The notes beneath the pieces were generated by a model, which had not been told where the DNA came from, did no database searches, and saw only the letters and a list, made by a program, of their open reading frames with translations. A stretch of DNA of 32,011 nucleotides, from assembly GCA_016197205.1 (NCBI GenBank), contig JACPWG010000095.1:1-32011 (forward strand). Reading direction: 5' to 3'. Source of the stretch: Planctomycetota bacterium. Lineage in GTDB: Bacteria > Planctomycetota > MHYJ01 > WSZJ01 > JACPWG01. Position 1 is the first letter of the stretch; every line of letters starts with the position of its first letter. Made by a program: the position numbers and the translations under genes. This document shows, in pieces, positions 14,005 to 21,277 of the stretch.

Positions 14005-15420
14005 GTGGAAGGGAACCCCCGACCCAAGTCCGCCGCGCCGGTGGTGCCCGTCCTCCAGGCGGCGCCGGCCGAAGGGGCCGGACGCTGGAGGGCCTTCGAA
14101 CGGGAGATGCGCCAGGCGAAGGAAGGGGGCGCTCCCTGCATCGTCCTCGACATGGGTCCTTTCTCCGCTTCGGGGCGCGAAGCGTTGCGGGCGTTCCTCG
14201 CGGCGCTGTCGCAGCTCGAACCCGATTTCGACCGTGTGGTGCTGGTGAATCTCGCGGGCGCCACGCTGGGGCACTTGCGGGGACTCGAGGCCCTCGAGCG
14301 GTTCCGTGCGCACTTCCAGGTCGGCGAGCCGCTCTCCTCCACCGTGCTGCTGCCGCCGAAGCCTCCGACACGGCGGGTGCGCTCGGAGACCTCGGGCGCG
14401 GACCGCGTCGGGCGCGCGGGGGCCGGTCCCCGTGCGGCGGCGGCGCCGGCAGCGGCGCCGGCCGTACACCCAGGGGCGCCGGGGCCCGCGGCGCCCGCGT
14501 CCGGCGGCCAGGCGCCGGCCGGCGACGAAGCGGCGCGTCCAGCCACAGGTCGACTTCCCACGCCCGCCTGGTCCCCGCCGGGGTTCGAGGTCCTCGGTGA
14601 ATTGGGGCGCGGCGCGCTTGCGAGCGTGTACAAGGCGCGACACCTGGAGACGGGTCGCCTGGTGGCGGTCAAGGTGCTGGACCCGCGTTCGGCCCACATC
14701 ACGCCGCAGTTCGTGAAGCTCTTCGCGAACGAGGCGAAGGTGCTGCAGGGGATGGAGCACGAAAACGTGTTGCGAGGGCTGGGCGGGGGCTCCGCGGACG
14801 GGCGGCACTACGTGCTGATGGAGTACGTGAAGGGGACGTCGCTCCAGGACCTGATTCTGGAAAAGGGGCGCCTGGAGGAAAAGCCCGCGCTCCGGATCCT
14901 TGCGGAGGTGACGAAGGCCGTCCGCTATCTGGAGAGCGAGGCCTTCCTGCACGGGGACATCAAACCGGGGAACATCATGATCGAGCCGTCCGGTCGGGCG
15001 AAGCTGTGCGACCTGGGGATGGCGAATTGGATCTCGCTGGATCCGGACGCGAGCCGGAGCAATCTCGCCCTGGGGACCAAAGGCTACCTGGCGCCGGAGC
15101 GTGAATCGGGGGCGGCGCACGTGGACGTACGGAGCGAGATCTATTCGCTGGGCGTGACCTTGCATCGCATGGTGCTCGGTTTCGCCAAGCCCGGGGCGCC
15201 GAGCGTGGCGGCGAAATTCGGGCCCGATTTCGTGAGTGACGAGACGCTGAGCACGGGCGTCCGGTGGCTGATCGCTCGGATGACGGCCTGGGAGGTCAAG
15301 GACCGCTTCGTGAATACGGACGAGCTCCTGCGCGATCTGGGGCGCGTGCTGAATGCGACGAGGCGGTTCGACCACGAGTTCGCGGCATTCCGAGCGGCAT
15401 ACCTGGCCGGATGGCAGTGA
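14005..15420 (+). CDS. Ser/Thr kinase-like protein with STAS-like N-terminal domain
   Basis: Predicted 471-residue protein without a membrane helix. Residues about 20-115 resemble an STAS (anti-sigma-factor antagonist) domain: CIVLDMGPFSASGREAL, then DRVVLVNLAG, then LRGLEALERF. After an Ala/Pro-rich linker the kinase-like domain starts near F194 with the loop GRGALASVYKA, K223 in VAVKV, and E in the expected helix. The catalytic loop reads HGDIKPGN (H316-G317-D318) instead of HRD, and DFG is DLG (D336). GTKGYLAPERE is present. Lys, Asp, Asn and the DLG Asp are kept, so activity is possible, but loss of the HRD Arg makes it a non-RD kinase. The GTG start at 14005 has GGAGG 4 bases upstream. 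An STAS-kinase fusion would fit a partner-switching regulator; this is inference. The minus-strand terminator at 15818 could also end its transcript. Confidence 0.88.
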   Translation: MEGNPRPKSAAPVVPVLQAAPAEGAGRWRAFEREMRQAKEGGAPCIVLDMGPFSASGREALRAFLAALSQLEPDFDRVVLVNLAGATLGHLRGLEALERFRAHFQVGEPLSSTVLLPPKPPTRRVRSETSGADRVGRAGAGPRAAAAPAAAPAVHPGAPGPAAPASGGQAPAGDEAARPATGRLPTPAWSPPGFEVLGELGRGALASVYKARHLETGRLVAVKVLDPRSAHITPQFVKLFANEAKVLQGMEHENVLRGLGGGSADGRHYVLMEYVKGTSLQDLILEKGRLEEKPALRILAEVTKAVRYLESEAFLHGDIKPGNIMIEPSGRAKLCDLGMANWISLDPDASRSNLALGTKGYLAPERESGAAHVDVRSEIYSLGVTLHRMVLGFAKPGAPSVAAKFGPDFVSDETLSTGVRWLIARMTAWEVKDRFVNTDELLRDLGRVLNATRRFDHEFAAFRAAYLAGWQ

Positions 15421-15817
15421 GGCGGGGGGGGGAGGGGGGGGAGACTCGTGGGGCTTCCATGTCGTTCCGGTAGGTCCTTCGTTTCCGTCGCAGACGCGTC
15501 CCGCGTGGAAACCGAACTGCGACCGTGAGGGAGCGGTCTGGGGGCGTTCTGCCATGACCTCCGGTTCGAGGCCGCCGACCCGCATGGAGCGCCCTGCGAA
15601 CCCACCGGCCAGCGAGGTCGAATCCGCGGCTCTGGAAGAACGCGCGGAGACCGCTCCCTCACGGTCGCGGTTCCGTGTGTCCGTCGCGGACCCGTTCCGC
15701 TTCCATCGTCCCCATGTCGTGCACCCCCAGGATCGATATGGAAGGCTCACGAGGGTGCTGCCGGGTGGGGCGCGTCGGTCCTTCGCGCGCAGATGGAGTG
15801 GAGTTCTGGAAATAACG
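15421..15817. other. Gene-free region: G-tract and family II element
   Basis: A run rich in G (15422-15440) follows the kinase stop codon. Then come the 301-bp family II element and about 65 bases with no visible feature before the terminator at 15818. Confidence 0.75.
15449..15749. mobile_element. MITE-like element, family II, copy A (301 bp)
   Basis: About 93% identical by eye to 21278-21579. The ends are inverted repeats (TGGGGCTTCCATGTCG and the complement of CGATATGGAAGGCTCA). Inside is a perfect 21-bp inverted repeat (15519-15539 with 15648-15668; core ACCGTGAGGGAGCGGT), so the whole element can fold into a long hairpin. The flanks are CTCG and CGAG. It encodes no protein I recognise. 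Confidence 0.8.
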
Positions 15818-15850
15818 CGGGGCCGGCGGCGCATAGCGCCACCGGCCCCG
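15818..15850 (-). terminator. Strong bidirectional intrinsic terminator
   Basis: A 9-bp GC stem (CGGGGCCGG with CCGGCCCCG), one mismatch and a 5-bp inner stem (GGCGC/GCGCC) close a 3-base loop. TTATTT follows on the minus strand and TTTT on the plus strand. It would end the small minus-strand unit and can also serve the kinase gene at 14005-15420. Confidence 0.8.
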
Positions 15851-15889
15851 TTTTCGGTTTCGACTGCCCACATGGGCACCGCTGCCGCG

Positions 15890-15925
15890 CTAGGTGGGCA
15901 GCCACCTACGTTTAAAACTATCCAT
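15890..15925 (-). CDS. Possible 11-residue peptide MDSFKRRWLPT
   Basis: An ATG at 15925 follows the extended Shine-Dalgarno sequence at 15929-15942. The ORF ends at TAG (15890-15892). Its codons (GAT AGT TTT AAA) are AT-rich, unlike the surrounding genes. The ORF overlaps two competing hairpins just before the terminator, as in a leader peptide, but no downstream gene is in the right direction. It could be a free small peptide or a by-product of a ribosome-binding RNA. Confidence 0.45.
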   Translation of the reverse strand: MDSFKRRWLPT

Positions 15926-16107
15926 TGACTGGATCACCTCCTCTCTAACGAAAGCCGACCGGTGGCCCGCGCAGGGCGAAAGAACCCGTGGGGCTTTTCC
16001 GGATCTTTCGTCGGCCAACCTGGCCCCGCCTCGCGCACCCAGCGGGGAGCGACCCCGCCGTGCGCAAGGCCGGCGCGCGACTCGCGAATCGCGCGCGCGT
16101 TGCCGGG

Positions 16108-16136
16108 ATACTACCTTGCGTACTCCTCCCTGTCAA
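16108..16136 (-). promoter_or_regulatory. Near-consensus sigma-70 promoter of the small unit
   Basis: A perfect TTGACA (16131-16136) and TAGTAT (16108-16113) are exactly 17 bases apart. Upstream (16137-16170) lies the most AT-rich stretch in the window, with A and T runs like a UP element. It resembles promoters of rRNA and other highly transcribed RNA genes. Confidence 0.75.
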
Positions 16137-16380
16137 TCATAAAAACATAAAAATTCGCCAATAGTAAAAAAAGTCGCGGCGGCAGCGGCTCGACCTCGGC
16201 AGGACCTCCCGCTCGACTCGCAGCAGGAGGTGACTCGCCCACTCGACGCATTCGGCCGCAGGCTTTCCCCCTTCGCGCCGCGGCGCTTCGGTGGACGCGT
16301 AGCGGCCGCTTGCCGCAGTCGCCCAGAACCACGCCTCGCCGACGCGCCTCGCGGGCGGCCGAACTTGCCCGCGCCTGCCG

Positions 16381-16410
16381 GCTACCGACTTCAGCGAAGC
16401 GGTAGTCAGC
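16381..16410 (+). repeat. REP-like palindrome, best hairpin copy
   Basis: TACCGACTTCAGCGAAGCGG then TAGTCAGC. TACCG.CTTC pairs with GAAG.CGGTA around a 3-base loop, making this the most symmetrical copy. Confidence 0.65.
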
Positions 16411-16419
16411 GTACGCGGG

Positions 16420-16481
16420 GTCGCCGACCGGGCGTGCACAAGGCCCGCCCCTACGCCCGAACGCCTCGCCGTGTTCCCCAC
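16420..16481 (+). repeat. Dispersed ~60-bp repeat (CACAAGGCCCGCCCCTAC-type)
   Basis: The stretch matches the minus strand of 23508-23567 across the core GCACAAGGCCCGCCCCTACG and its flanks (GTCGCC, GTGTT.CCCAC). No coding capacity. Confidence 0.6.
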
Positions 16482-16526
16482 AGGCCGCCTGAGCTGAACC
16501 CTGCCCCCAAACCGCCTTCGCCTCTG

Positions 16527-16556
16527 GGCCACCGACTTCCTCGGGGCGGTACTCAG
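16527..16556 (+). repeat. REP-like palindrome overlapping a stop codon
   Basis: GGCCACCGACTTCCTCGGGG then CGGTACTCAG. The stop codon of the EF-hand gene (16553-16555 on the minus strand) lies inside this repeat. The preceding bases CGCCTTCGCCT match the left flank of the family I element at 6080-6090. Confidence 0.65.
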
Positions 16557-17656
16557 TGGGCCTCCGCCTCGTCGTCCGCCTTCGAGATCACTCCGTCCCC
16601 GTTCACGTCCGCGCGATCAAAACCCTCCTGCGGCCCCTCGTACTCTTCGCGTGTGACACGGCCGTCCTTGTTCTTGTCGAATCTCGAAAGAAAGTCCGGC
16701 GCCCCGTTGATCACGGCCCGCTTCGAAATGGTCCGGAACAGCTTGAGGGCCTCCTCCTTGGTGATGAACCCGTCGCCATCCCCGTCGCTGCGCGCGAAAG
16801 CCTGGTCGGCCCCCTGGAATTCCGCACGCGAGACTTTCTGGTCGCCGTTCTTGTCAAACCGCTTCAGGAAGGCCTCGGCGTCCTTCTCCGGGTCGCCGGA
16901 CAGGCTCACGCCGCCGCCACCGAGCCCCCCCATGCCTCCCCCGCCGCCGAAAAGGGCGACGAACTCCGTGCTGTCCATGGAGCCGTTTCCGTCCGTGTCA
17001 TATCGCTTGACGAAGGACTCGGGCAGCCGCGCGAACTCCGCGGCGGAAAGCGCGCCGTCGCCGTCCTGGTCCAGCTTGAGCATCCGCTCCCTACCGGCCT
17101 CCGGCAATTCGTTCGCCTCCAGACTCCCGTTCCCGTTCTGGTCCATCCGGTCGAAGAGCGCCGGGAGGAACTCGCGATACGAAAGCTTGCCGTCCTTGTT
17201 GGCGTCGTACGCGTCGAAGGGCTTCACCGGTCCGATGGCCTCGCCGGGCGGACGTCCCTCGCGTCCCTTCTTGGGTTTCTTCTTCCCCTCGGGCTCCTGC
17301 CCGGGCGCCGCCCCACCGGCCTCTGCGCCGCCCTCGGCGGCCGCGGCCTTGAGCGCGGTGGCAAGCTCCGATTTGTCGAGGCGACCGTCGGCGTTCTTGT
17401 CGAGCGCGTCGAAGAGTTTCGGTCGCCCTTTCCACTCGTCGCGCGAGAGTTCGCCGTCCCCGTCCGCGTCCATGGCCTTGACCGCCTCCGCGTCGAGGCG
17501 GGGTCGGCCCTTGCCCTTTTCGGTTCCGTTCCCTGCGCCGGCGCCTCCGCCGCCCGCGGGAGGCGGATCGTCCGCGTAGCCCGGCGAGAAGAGGACCAGG
17601 GTCAGACTCAAGGCCAGGGTCGGCACCCGCCTCCCGGCTCGTTTCAACGCGCGCAT
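16553..17656 (-). CDS. Exported protein with ten EF-hand calcium-binding loops
   Basis: Predicted 367-residue secreted or periplasmic protein. The N-terminus has a basic start and hydrophobic core (VPTLALSLTLVLFSPGYA) followed by DDPPP, a likely cleavage point. Ten EF-hand loops follow, among them DADGDGELSRDE, DKNADGRLDKSE, DANKDGKLSYRE, DQNGNGSLEANE, DTDGNGSMDSTE and DKNKDGRVTREE. Two are imperfect: DKNGDQKVSRAE lacks the central Gly and DVNGDGVISKAD ends in Asp. Lys/Pro- and Gly-rich linkers separate groups. Strong calcium binding is expected; a structural or cell-surface role is a guess. The ATG at 17656 follows an in-frame GTG directly; no strong ribosome binding site is seen. It lies 102 bases after the cytochrome gene on the same strand, with a GC hairpin near 17720-17745 between them, so it is probably co-transcribed at a lower level. 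Confidence 0.9.
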   Translation of the reverse strand: MRALKRAGRRVPTLALSLTLVLFSPGYADDPPPAGGGGAGAGNGTEKGKGRPRLDAEAVKAMDADGDGELSRDEWKGRPKLFDALDKNADGRLDKSELATALKAAAAEGGAEAGGAAPGQEPEGKKKPKKGREGRPPGEAIGPVKPFDAYDANKDGKLSYREFLPALFDRMDQNGNGSLEANELPEAGRERMLKLDQDGDGALSAAEFARLPESFVKRYDTDGNGSMDSTEFVALFGGGGGMGGLGGGGVSLSGDPEKDAEAFLKRFDKNGDQKVSRAEFQGADQAFARSDGDGDGFITKEEALKLFRTISKRAVINGAPDFLSRFDKNKDGRVTREEYEGPQEGFDRADVNGDGVISKADDEAEAH

Positions 17657-17758
17657 CACGGGTGAATCCTCGAAACCATCGGAGACGATGCCTCCCCGGC
17701 CGTCGCCGGCGCCATCGGGGGCCGGCGAGCCGCCGCCGGGCGGCGGGTCACGCTCGGA

Positions 17759-20700
17759 TTACTTTTTCGTGTCGATCGAGTCCAGGGACGCTTTCAGGAT
17801 GCGGACCATCTCCTCTCGGGTGAAGAATCTCGCGCCTTCGTGGCTGATGTCCTTGAGGGGGCGGCCGGAGACGTCAAGGAGCTGGTCGAGGCGCATCTCT
17901 TCGGCGGCAACCGCCTCGGGATCTCGAAGGGGGAGGCGGTCGACGATCATCGGGGTTTGCGCCTTGGTCACGTCGACCAGGATCCCGCCGGCGGGTCCGG
18001 AGACCACGCACAGGTAGGCGAGATTGGGCACCTGGTAGACGGTCAGGAGGTCGATGCGCTTGCCGCCGGGTGGGAGGCGCACCTTGCCGTCCATGGCGCC
18101 GGGCACGCGGAGCGCGGTCGGGTCGGTTACATGGATGCAGATCAGGCTGCCGACGGTCTGCTCATTGGGGCGCGTGCGGTCCACCGAGAGGTAAAGGTAG
18201 TCGTTTTCCTCGGACGGGACCTGCCCGCCCTCGGTGCCGAGATCGAAGACGCTGCGGAAGGCGATGGCCTTCGCGTCCGAGCCGGCGGCCTCCTGGCGGC
18301 GACGGAAATCCAATTCGCCGATGAGCCGCGGGCGGGCGGGGTTGGTCACGTCCACGGCCCTCACGCCGGCGGTCCCGGCCGCGAGAAAGGCGACGTTCCG
18401 GGCCGGCGTGCGGCCGGTATCGGAGTCGGGGTCGGGTGCGCTCGCGCTGAAATGCAGCGCGACATCGACGACGGAGACCGGATCGTCCCCCGCCGCCGCC
18501 ACGGGCACGAAGGTGCCGACGCGCTTCGGCTCGAGGGGATCGGACACATCGAGAATCGCGAGACCGCCCTCGCCATCGGCCACGAAGAGCAGGTAGCCTT
18601 GCACGCGGACGCGCCTCGCGTCCCGGGTCTTCACCTGGGCGACCACCGAGGCGCGCGCGGGCACGGCGAGATCGAGGACCTTTACGCCCTCGACCCCGTC
18701 GGCCACGAAGGCCCAGCCGGCGGCGACCACCACGTCTCGCGCATCGGAGGTCGGGATGCGGGCGAGCTGGCGCGGGAAGACGGGGCGACTCAGGTCGGCC
18801 ACGACGACGCCGTTCGTGCCGCATGCCACCACGGCGAGGCGGGCGTGCGCGGTGATGGGGTCGCACTCGACCGCGACCGCGCGCGCGCCCGGGGCGACGA
18901 GGGTCGCGACGGGGGTGCTCTTTTCCACGTTCTTCTTGTCGATGGCGACGACTTCGACCCCGCGCGCGCTCGTGGCGAAGGCGAACTCCTTGGCCATGCG
19001 GAAATTCTCGGAGCCCAGGCCGAGGGCGGCCGGGTTGCGGTGGCATTCGACGCACAGGCGCGACTCGCCGCGCACCGTATGGGGCTGGTGATGGATCAGG
19101 GTCATGCCGGAGAGACCGGCCGCCGTACGGGGCATGGCCTGGTCGATGAGAAGCTTCCCCTGTTTGTCGTGCGCCGTGGTGACGGTGCTGAAGCCGACGA
19201 GGTAAGGGGCGATGAAACCCTTCGAGTCGTAGCCGAGGTAGAAGCCCTTCCAGGTGGAGAAGACCTTTTCCTGGGTGTTGACCCGCCCGATCGTGCGCTC
19301 GCCGGAGAGGAGGTCAAGCTGCGTGAAGGCCTCGTTGCGGTCGAAACTGAACCCGAAGAAGTTGGGGGTCCAACTCGTGTGGCAGGCGTAGCAGGCGAGG
19401 CCGCCCTTGTCTTTGAGGTGGGCGGGGGTCATGGCCGCCGCCGCCGCCGGGTTGTAGTCCGAATGCTTGGGGTTGACGATGTCGGCGACCTGCTTGACGA
19501 CATGGTCCTTCCCGTCGAGCTTGCCTTTGAGGAGGACGCGCTCCCCCTCGCGGCGGAGGTTGCGGAGGGGGTTGCCGCGGGAAGTCGTGAGCCGACTGGG
19601 CCCGCGAAGCGTGCCGTGGCAATCCGCGCACGTGATCTCGACGGCGTGTTCCATCTGGCCGTAGATGTGGCCGTCCCCCATGGTGTCGTTGTAGGTGTGG
19701 CAATCGACGCAGTGCATGCCGCGCTCGTAATGGACGTCGGGCGGGTTCACGCGCGGGTTCTTCACATAGAAGACGCCATTCAGGCGCGCGGGCGTGGTGC
19801 CGGGGATCTCGGGACCCGCGGGCATGCCGGGCGGGAGCTGGGAGAGGCCGCGGTAGTTGAGTCCGATGGAAGCGTCGCCGTAGTGGCAATGCACGCAGGT
19901 CGTCGTGGAGGGGGCAGCCACGAACCGGTGCTTGGTGGGGTGACCGGGCTGGAACTTATCGACCGTTGGATCGCCGCTCTTCGAGAGCCCGTCGTCCGCG
20001 TAGGGGACGTGGCAGGAGGCACAGCCCTCGCTTCGGTAGTCGCCGTCCTGGCCCAGTCGCCCGCGCAGCCCGGTGCCACGCGACCAAAGGTGGCAGCGCA
20101 TGCAGTTCTTGCGCACGACGTCCTGGTAGTGGGTCTGGATGGCCCGGGGCGGCCCGGACCCGGGCGCGGGGATCTGAACGAGGCTCTTGAGCGCCATGAA
20201 GGGGAGCTTCGGGGAATCGTCGGAGACGGGGAAGATGGAATAGAGGCTGCCGCGCGCCTGGGTCACGCCGTTTTCGTACAGTCCGTCGCAGAGGTGCCCC
20301 GCGGTGGTACCGTGCAGGGAGCGTTTGAGGCGCTTGAGGTCCTCGCCGTGACAGGCCCCACATGCCGCGTCCGCCACGCGAAGGTTGGCGGGGTTCAGGA
20401 AACGCTGGTAGGGGAGGTCGTATTCGAGGGGGAGGACGCGCTCGTCGTTCGGGACGGGGGACTTCGGCTGGACGTGCGCTTTCTCTTTTGCGGCGGCGGC
20501 GGGATCACCGCCGTGGCAATCCGCGCAACCGAGCTTTTCCTGCGGGTGGATCTCTTCGATGCCACGGTGGCATTGGAGGCAGGAGGCGGAGGCCTTCGCG
20601 GCATCCTCGGGGGTACGGGCGCGAACGACGGCCCCGGCCGCGTTCACACTTGAGCCCGTACCTGCACCCGCTCCCGCGCCGGCCGCCGGCGGGTCTTCGG

Positions 20701-20857
20701 CGGGTGCGGCAGGAGCGGGAGGGGGCCAGATTGCGGCGAGAGCGGCCACCACGGCGGCCGCGGAAGCGGCGCCGAGGAGGATGCGTCGGCGAAGCGGGCC
20801 GGGTAGCGGGCGGAGAGGCGGAGCAGTCTCCCCAGCGGTGCTCAGGAGCGGAGTCAT
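17759..20857 (-). CDS. Decahaem c-type cytochrome fused to an LVIVD-like beta-propeller
   Basis: Predicted 1032-residue exported redox protein. A basic N-terminus and hydrophobic segment (about 24-44, RRRILLGAASAAAVVAALAA) act as signal or anchor. The first 620 residues hold ten CxxCH haem motifs: CLQCH, CADCH, CGACH, CMRCH, CASCH, CVHCH, CVDCH, CADCH, CYACH and CVECH, with extra His residues that could be axial ligands. The C-terminal ~380 residues contain beta-propeller units of the LVIVD type (VVVADLSRPVFPRQLARIPT; VKVLDLAVPARASVVAQV; LAILDVSDPLEPKRVGTF; VRAVDVTNPARPRLIGEL). Multihaem proteins of this kind carry electrons outside the cytoplasm; the partner and substrate are unknown. The start has GAGAGG 9 bases upstream. 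The EF-hand gene follows. I see no clear promoter. Confidence 0.92.
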   Translation of the reverse strand: MTPLLSTAGETAPPLRPLPGPLRRRILLGAASAAAVVAALAAIWPPPAPAAPAEDPPAAGAGAGAGTGSSVNAAGAVVRARTPEDAAKASASCLQCHRGIEEIHPQEKLGCADCHGGDPAAAAKEKAHVQPKSPVPNDERVLPLEYDLPYQRFLNPANLRVADAACGACHGEDLKRLKRSLHGTTAGHLCDGLYENGVTQARGSLYSIFPVSDDSPKLPFMALKSLVQIPAPGSGPPRAIQTHYQDVVRKNCMRCHLWSRGTGLRGRLGQDGDYRSEGCASCHVPYADDGLSKSGDPTVDKFQPGHPTKHRFVAAPSTTTCVHCHYGDASIGLNYRGLSQLPPGMPAGPEIPGTTPARLNGVFYVKNPRVNPPDVHYERGMHCVDCHTYNDTMGDGHIYGQMEHAVEITCADCHGTLRGPSRLTTSRGNPLRNLRREGERVLLKGKLDGKDHVVKQVADIVNPKHSDYNPAAAAAMTPAHLKDKGGLACYACHTSWTPNFFGFSFDRNEAFTQLDLLSGERTIGRVNTQEKVFSTWKGFYLGYDSKGFIAPYLVGFSTVTTAHDKQGKLLIDQAMPRTAAGLSGMTLIHHQPHTVRGESRLCVECHRNPAALGLGSENFRMAKEFAFATSARGVEVVAIDKKNVEKSTPVATLVAPGARAVAVECDPITAHARLAVVACGTNGVVVADLSRPVFPRQLARIPTSDARDVVVAAGWAFVADGVEGVKVLDLAVPARASVVAQVKTRDARRVRVQGYLLFVADGEGGLAILDVSDPLEPKRVGTFVPVAAAGDDPVSVVDVALHFSASAPDPDSDTGRTPARNVAFLAAGTAGVRAVDVTNPARPRLIGELDFRRRQEAAGSDAKAIAFRSVFDLGTEGGQVPSEENDYLYLSVDRTRPNEQTVGSLICIHVTDPTALRVPGAMDGKVRLPPGGKRIDLLTVYQVPNLAYLCVVSGPAGGILVDVTKAQTPMIVDRLPLRDPEAVAAEEMRLDQLLDVSGRPLKDISHEGARFFTREEMVRILKASLDSIDTKK

Positions 20858-21054
20858 TCTGGCATCCTCTCAAGTCGTGCGCCGATCCGCGACCGCGACC
20901 TCGTATTCAACCGCGGCGGGGGGCAAACCGCACCCGCGGCGGCTCGTCCACCGGCACCTCCGCAGGCGCGTCCCAGCTCGACCTGCGGCCCGGTGGCAAG
21001 CCTCGGCCACGGAGGTCAGCCGAGTGCGGCAAGTCGCAGCTCATTTCGCCGCTT

Positions 21055-21140
21055 GCGCGGGCCGGCTTGCGCTCCGAAGCTCGCGGCATGCGAACGAAGG
21101 AGGGAGGCCCGCGCCCCCAGGAATCATGTCTGGACCTCGG
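21055..21140. repeat. Family IV repeat, internal fragment
   Basis: About 85 bases (GCGCGGGCCGGCTTGCGCTC to GGACCTCG) match the minus strand of the interior of 31710-31875 at roughly 90% by eye. The terminal GGCCCGTTGACGA repeats are missing. Confidence 0.65.
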
Positions 21141-21151
21141 CGTCGGGCCGC

Positions 21152-21273
21152 CAGTGGGGCTTCAACTCTGAATCTGTGGGCCCGAATCGAGGCGTAGTGG
21201 AGGGCCTTGTGTCCGACCGTCTCGGCAAGGGCGTCCGCCGCTGGGCACCCACCGAGGCGATCTTGAAGGCCCA
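21152..21273. repeat. Degenerate family II relative
   Basis: It starts with TGGGGCTTCAACTC and ends with CGATCTTGAAGGCCCA, resembling the left and right ends of the 301-bp elements. The interior is short and unrelated by eye. It abuts copy B through CGAG. Confidence 0.45.
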
Positions 21274-21277
21274 CGAG

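Larger units (their letters stand above)
15810..16101 (-). ncRNA. Candidate structured small RNA / small-protein mRNA (~290 nt)
   Basis: It is bounded by a near-consensus promoter (16108-16136) and an intrinsic terminator (15818-15850). The 5' part can form GC-rich hairpins: GCGCGCGA with TCGCGCGC (16066-16091), then GCGCAC..CGGGG with CCCCG..GTGCGC (about 16030-16065). A three-way-junction-like region follows (GCCGAC with GTCGGC, enclosing CGAAAGA with TCTTTCG and CCC.GCGC.GGG; about 15950-16016). After it comes a 14-base stretch, AGGAGGTGATCCAG, fully complementary to the 16S rRNA 3' end, then an 11-codon ORF. I recognise no known RNA family: tmRNA, RNase P, SRP and 6S signatures are absent. 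No minus-strand gene follows downstream, so it appears to stand alone. Confidence 0.6.
16171..16552. other. Gene-free region with dispersed repeats
   Basis: I see no gene. It includes a string shared with the start of the window (16340-16370), two REP-like palindromes (16381 and 16527) and an ~60-bp repeat at 16420-16481 whose inverted copy is at 23508-23567. Confidence 0.7.

Noticed and set aside
13267..15879. 870-codon minus-strand frame
   Set aside because: It starts beyond the terminator hairpin, reads through a family II element and runs antisense to the second kinase; no domain is visible.
15929..15953. Plus-strand CTGGATCACCTCCT resembling the 3' end of a 16S rRNA gene
   Set aside because: Bases upstream do not resemble 16S rRNA and no other rRNA sequence is present. 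On the minus strand it is better explained as an extended Shine-Dalgarno sequence before an ATG.
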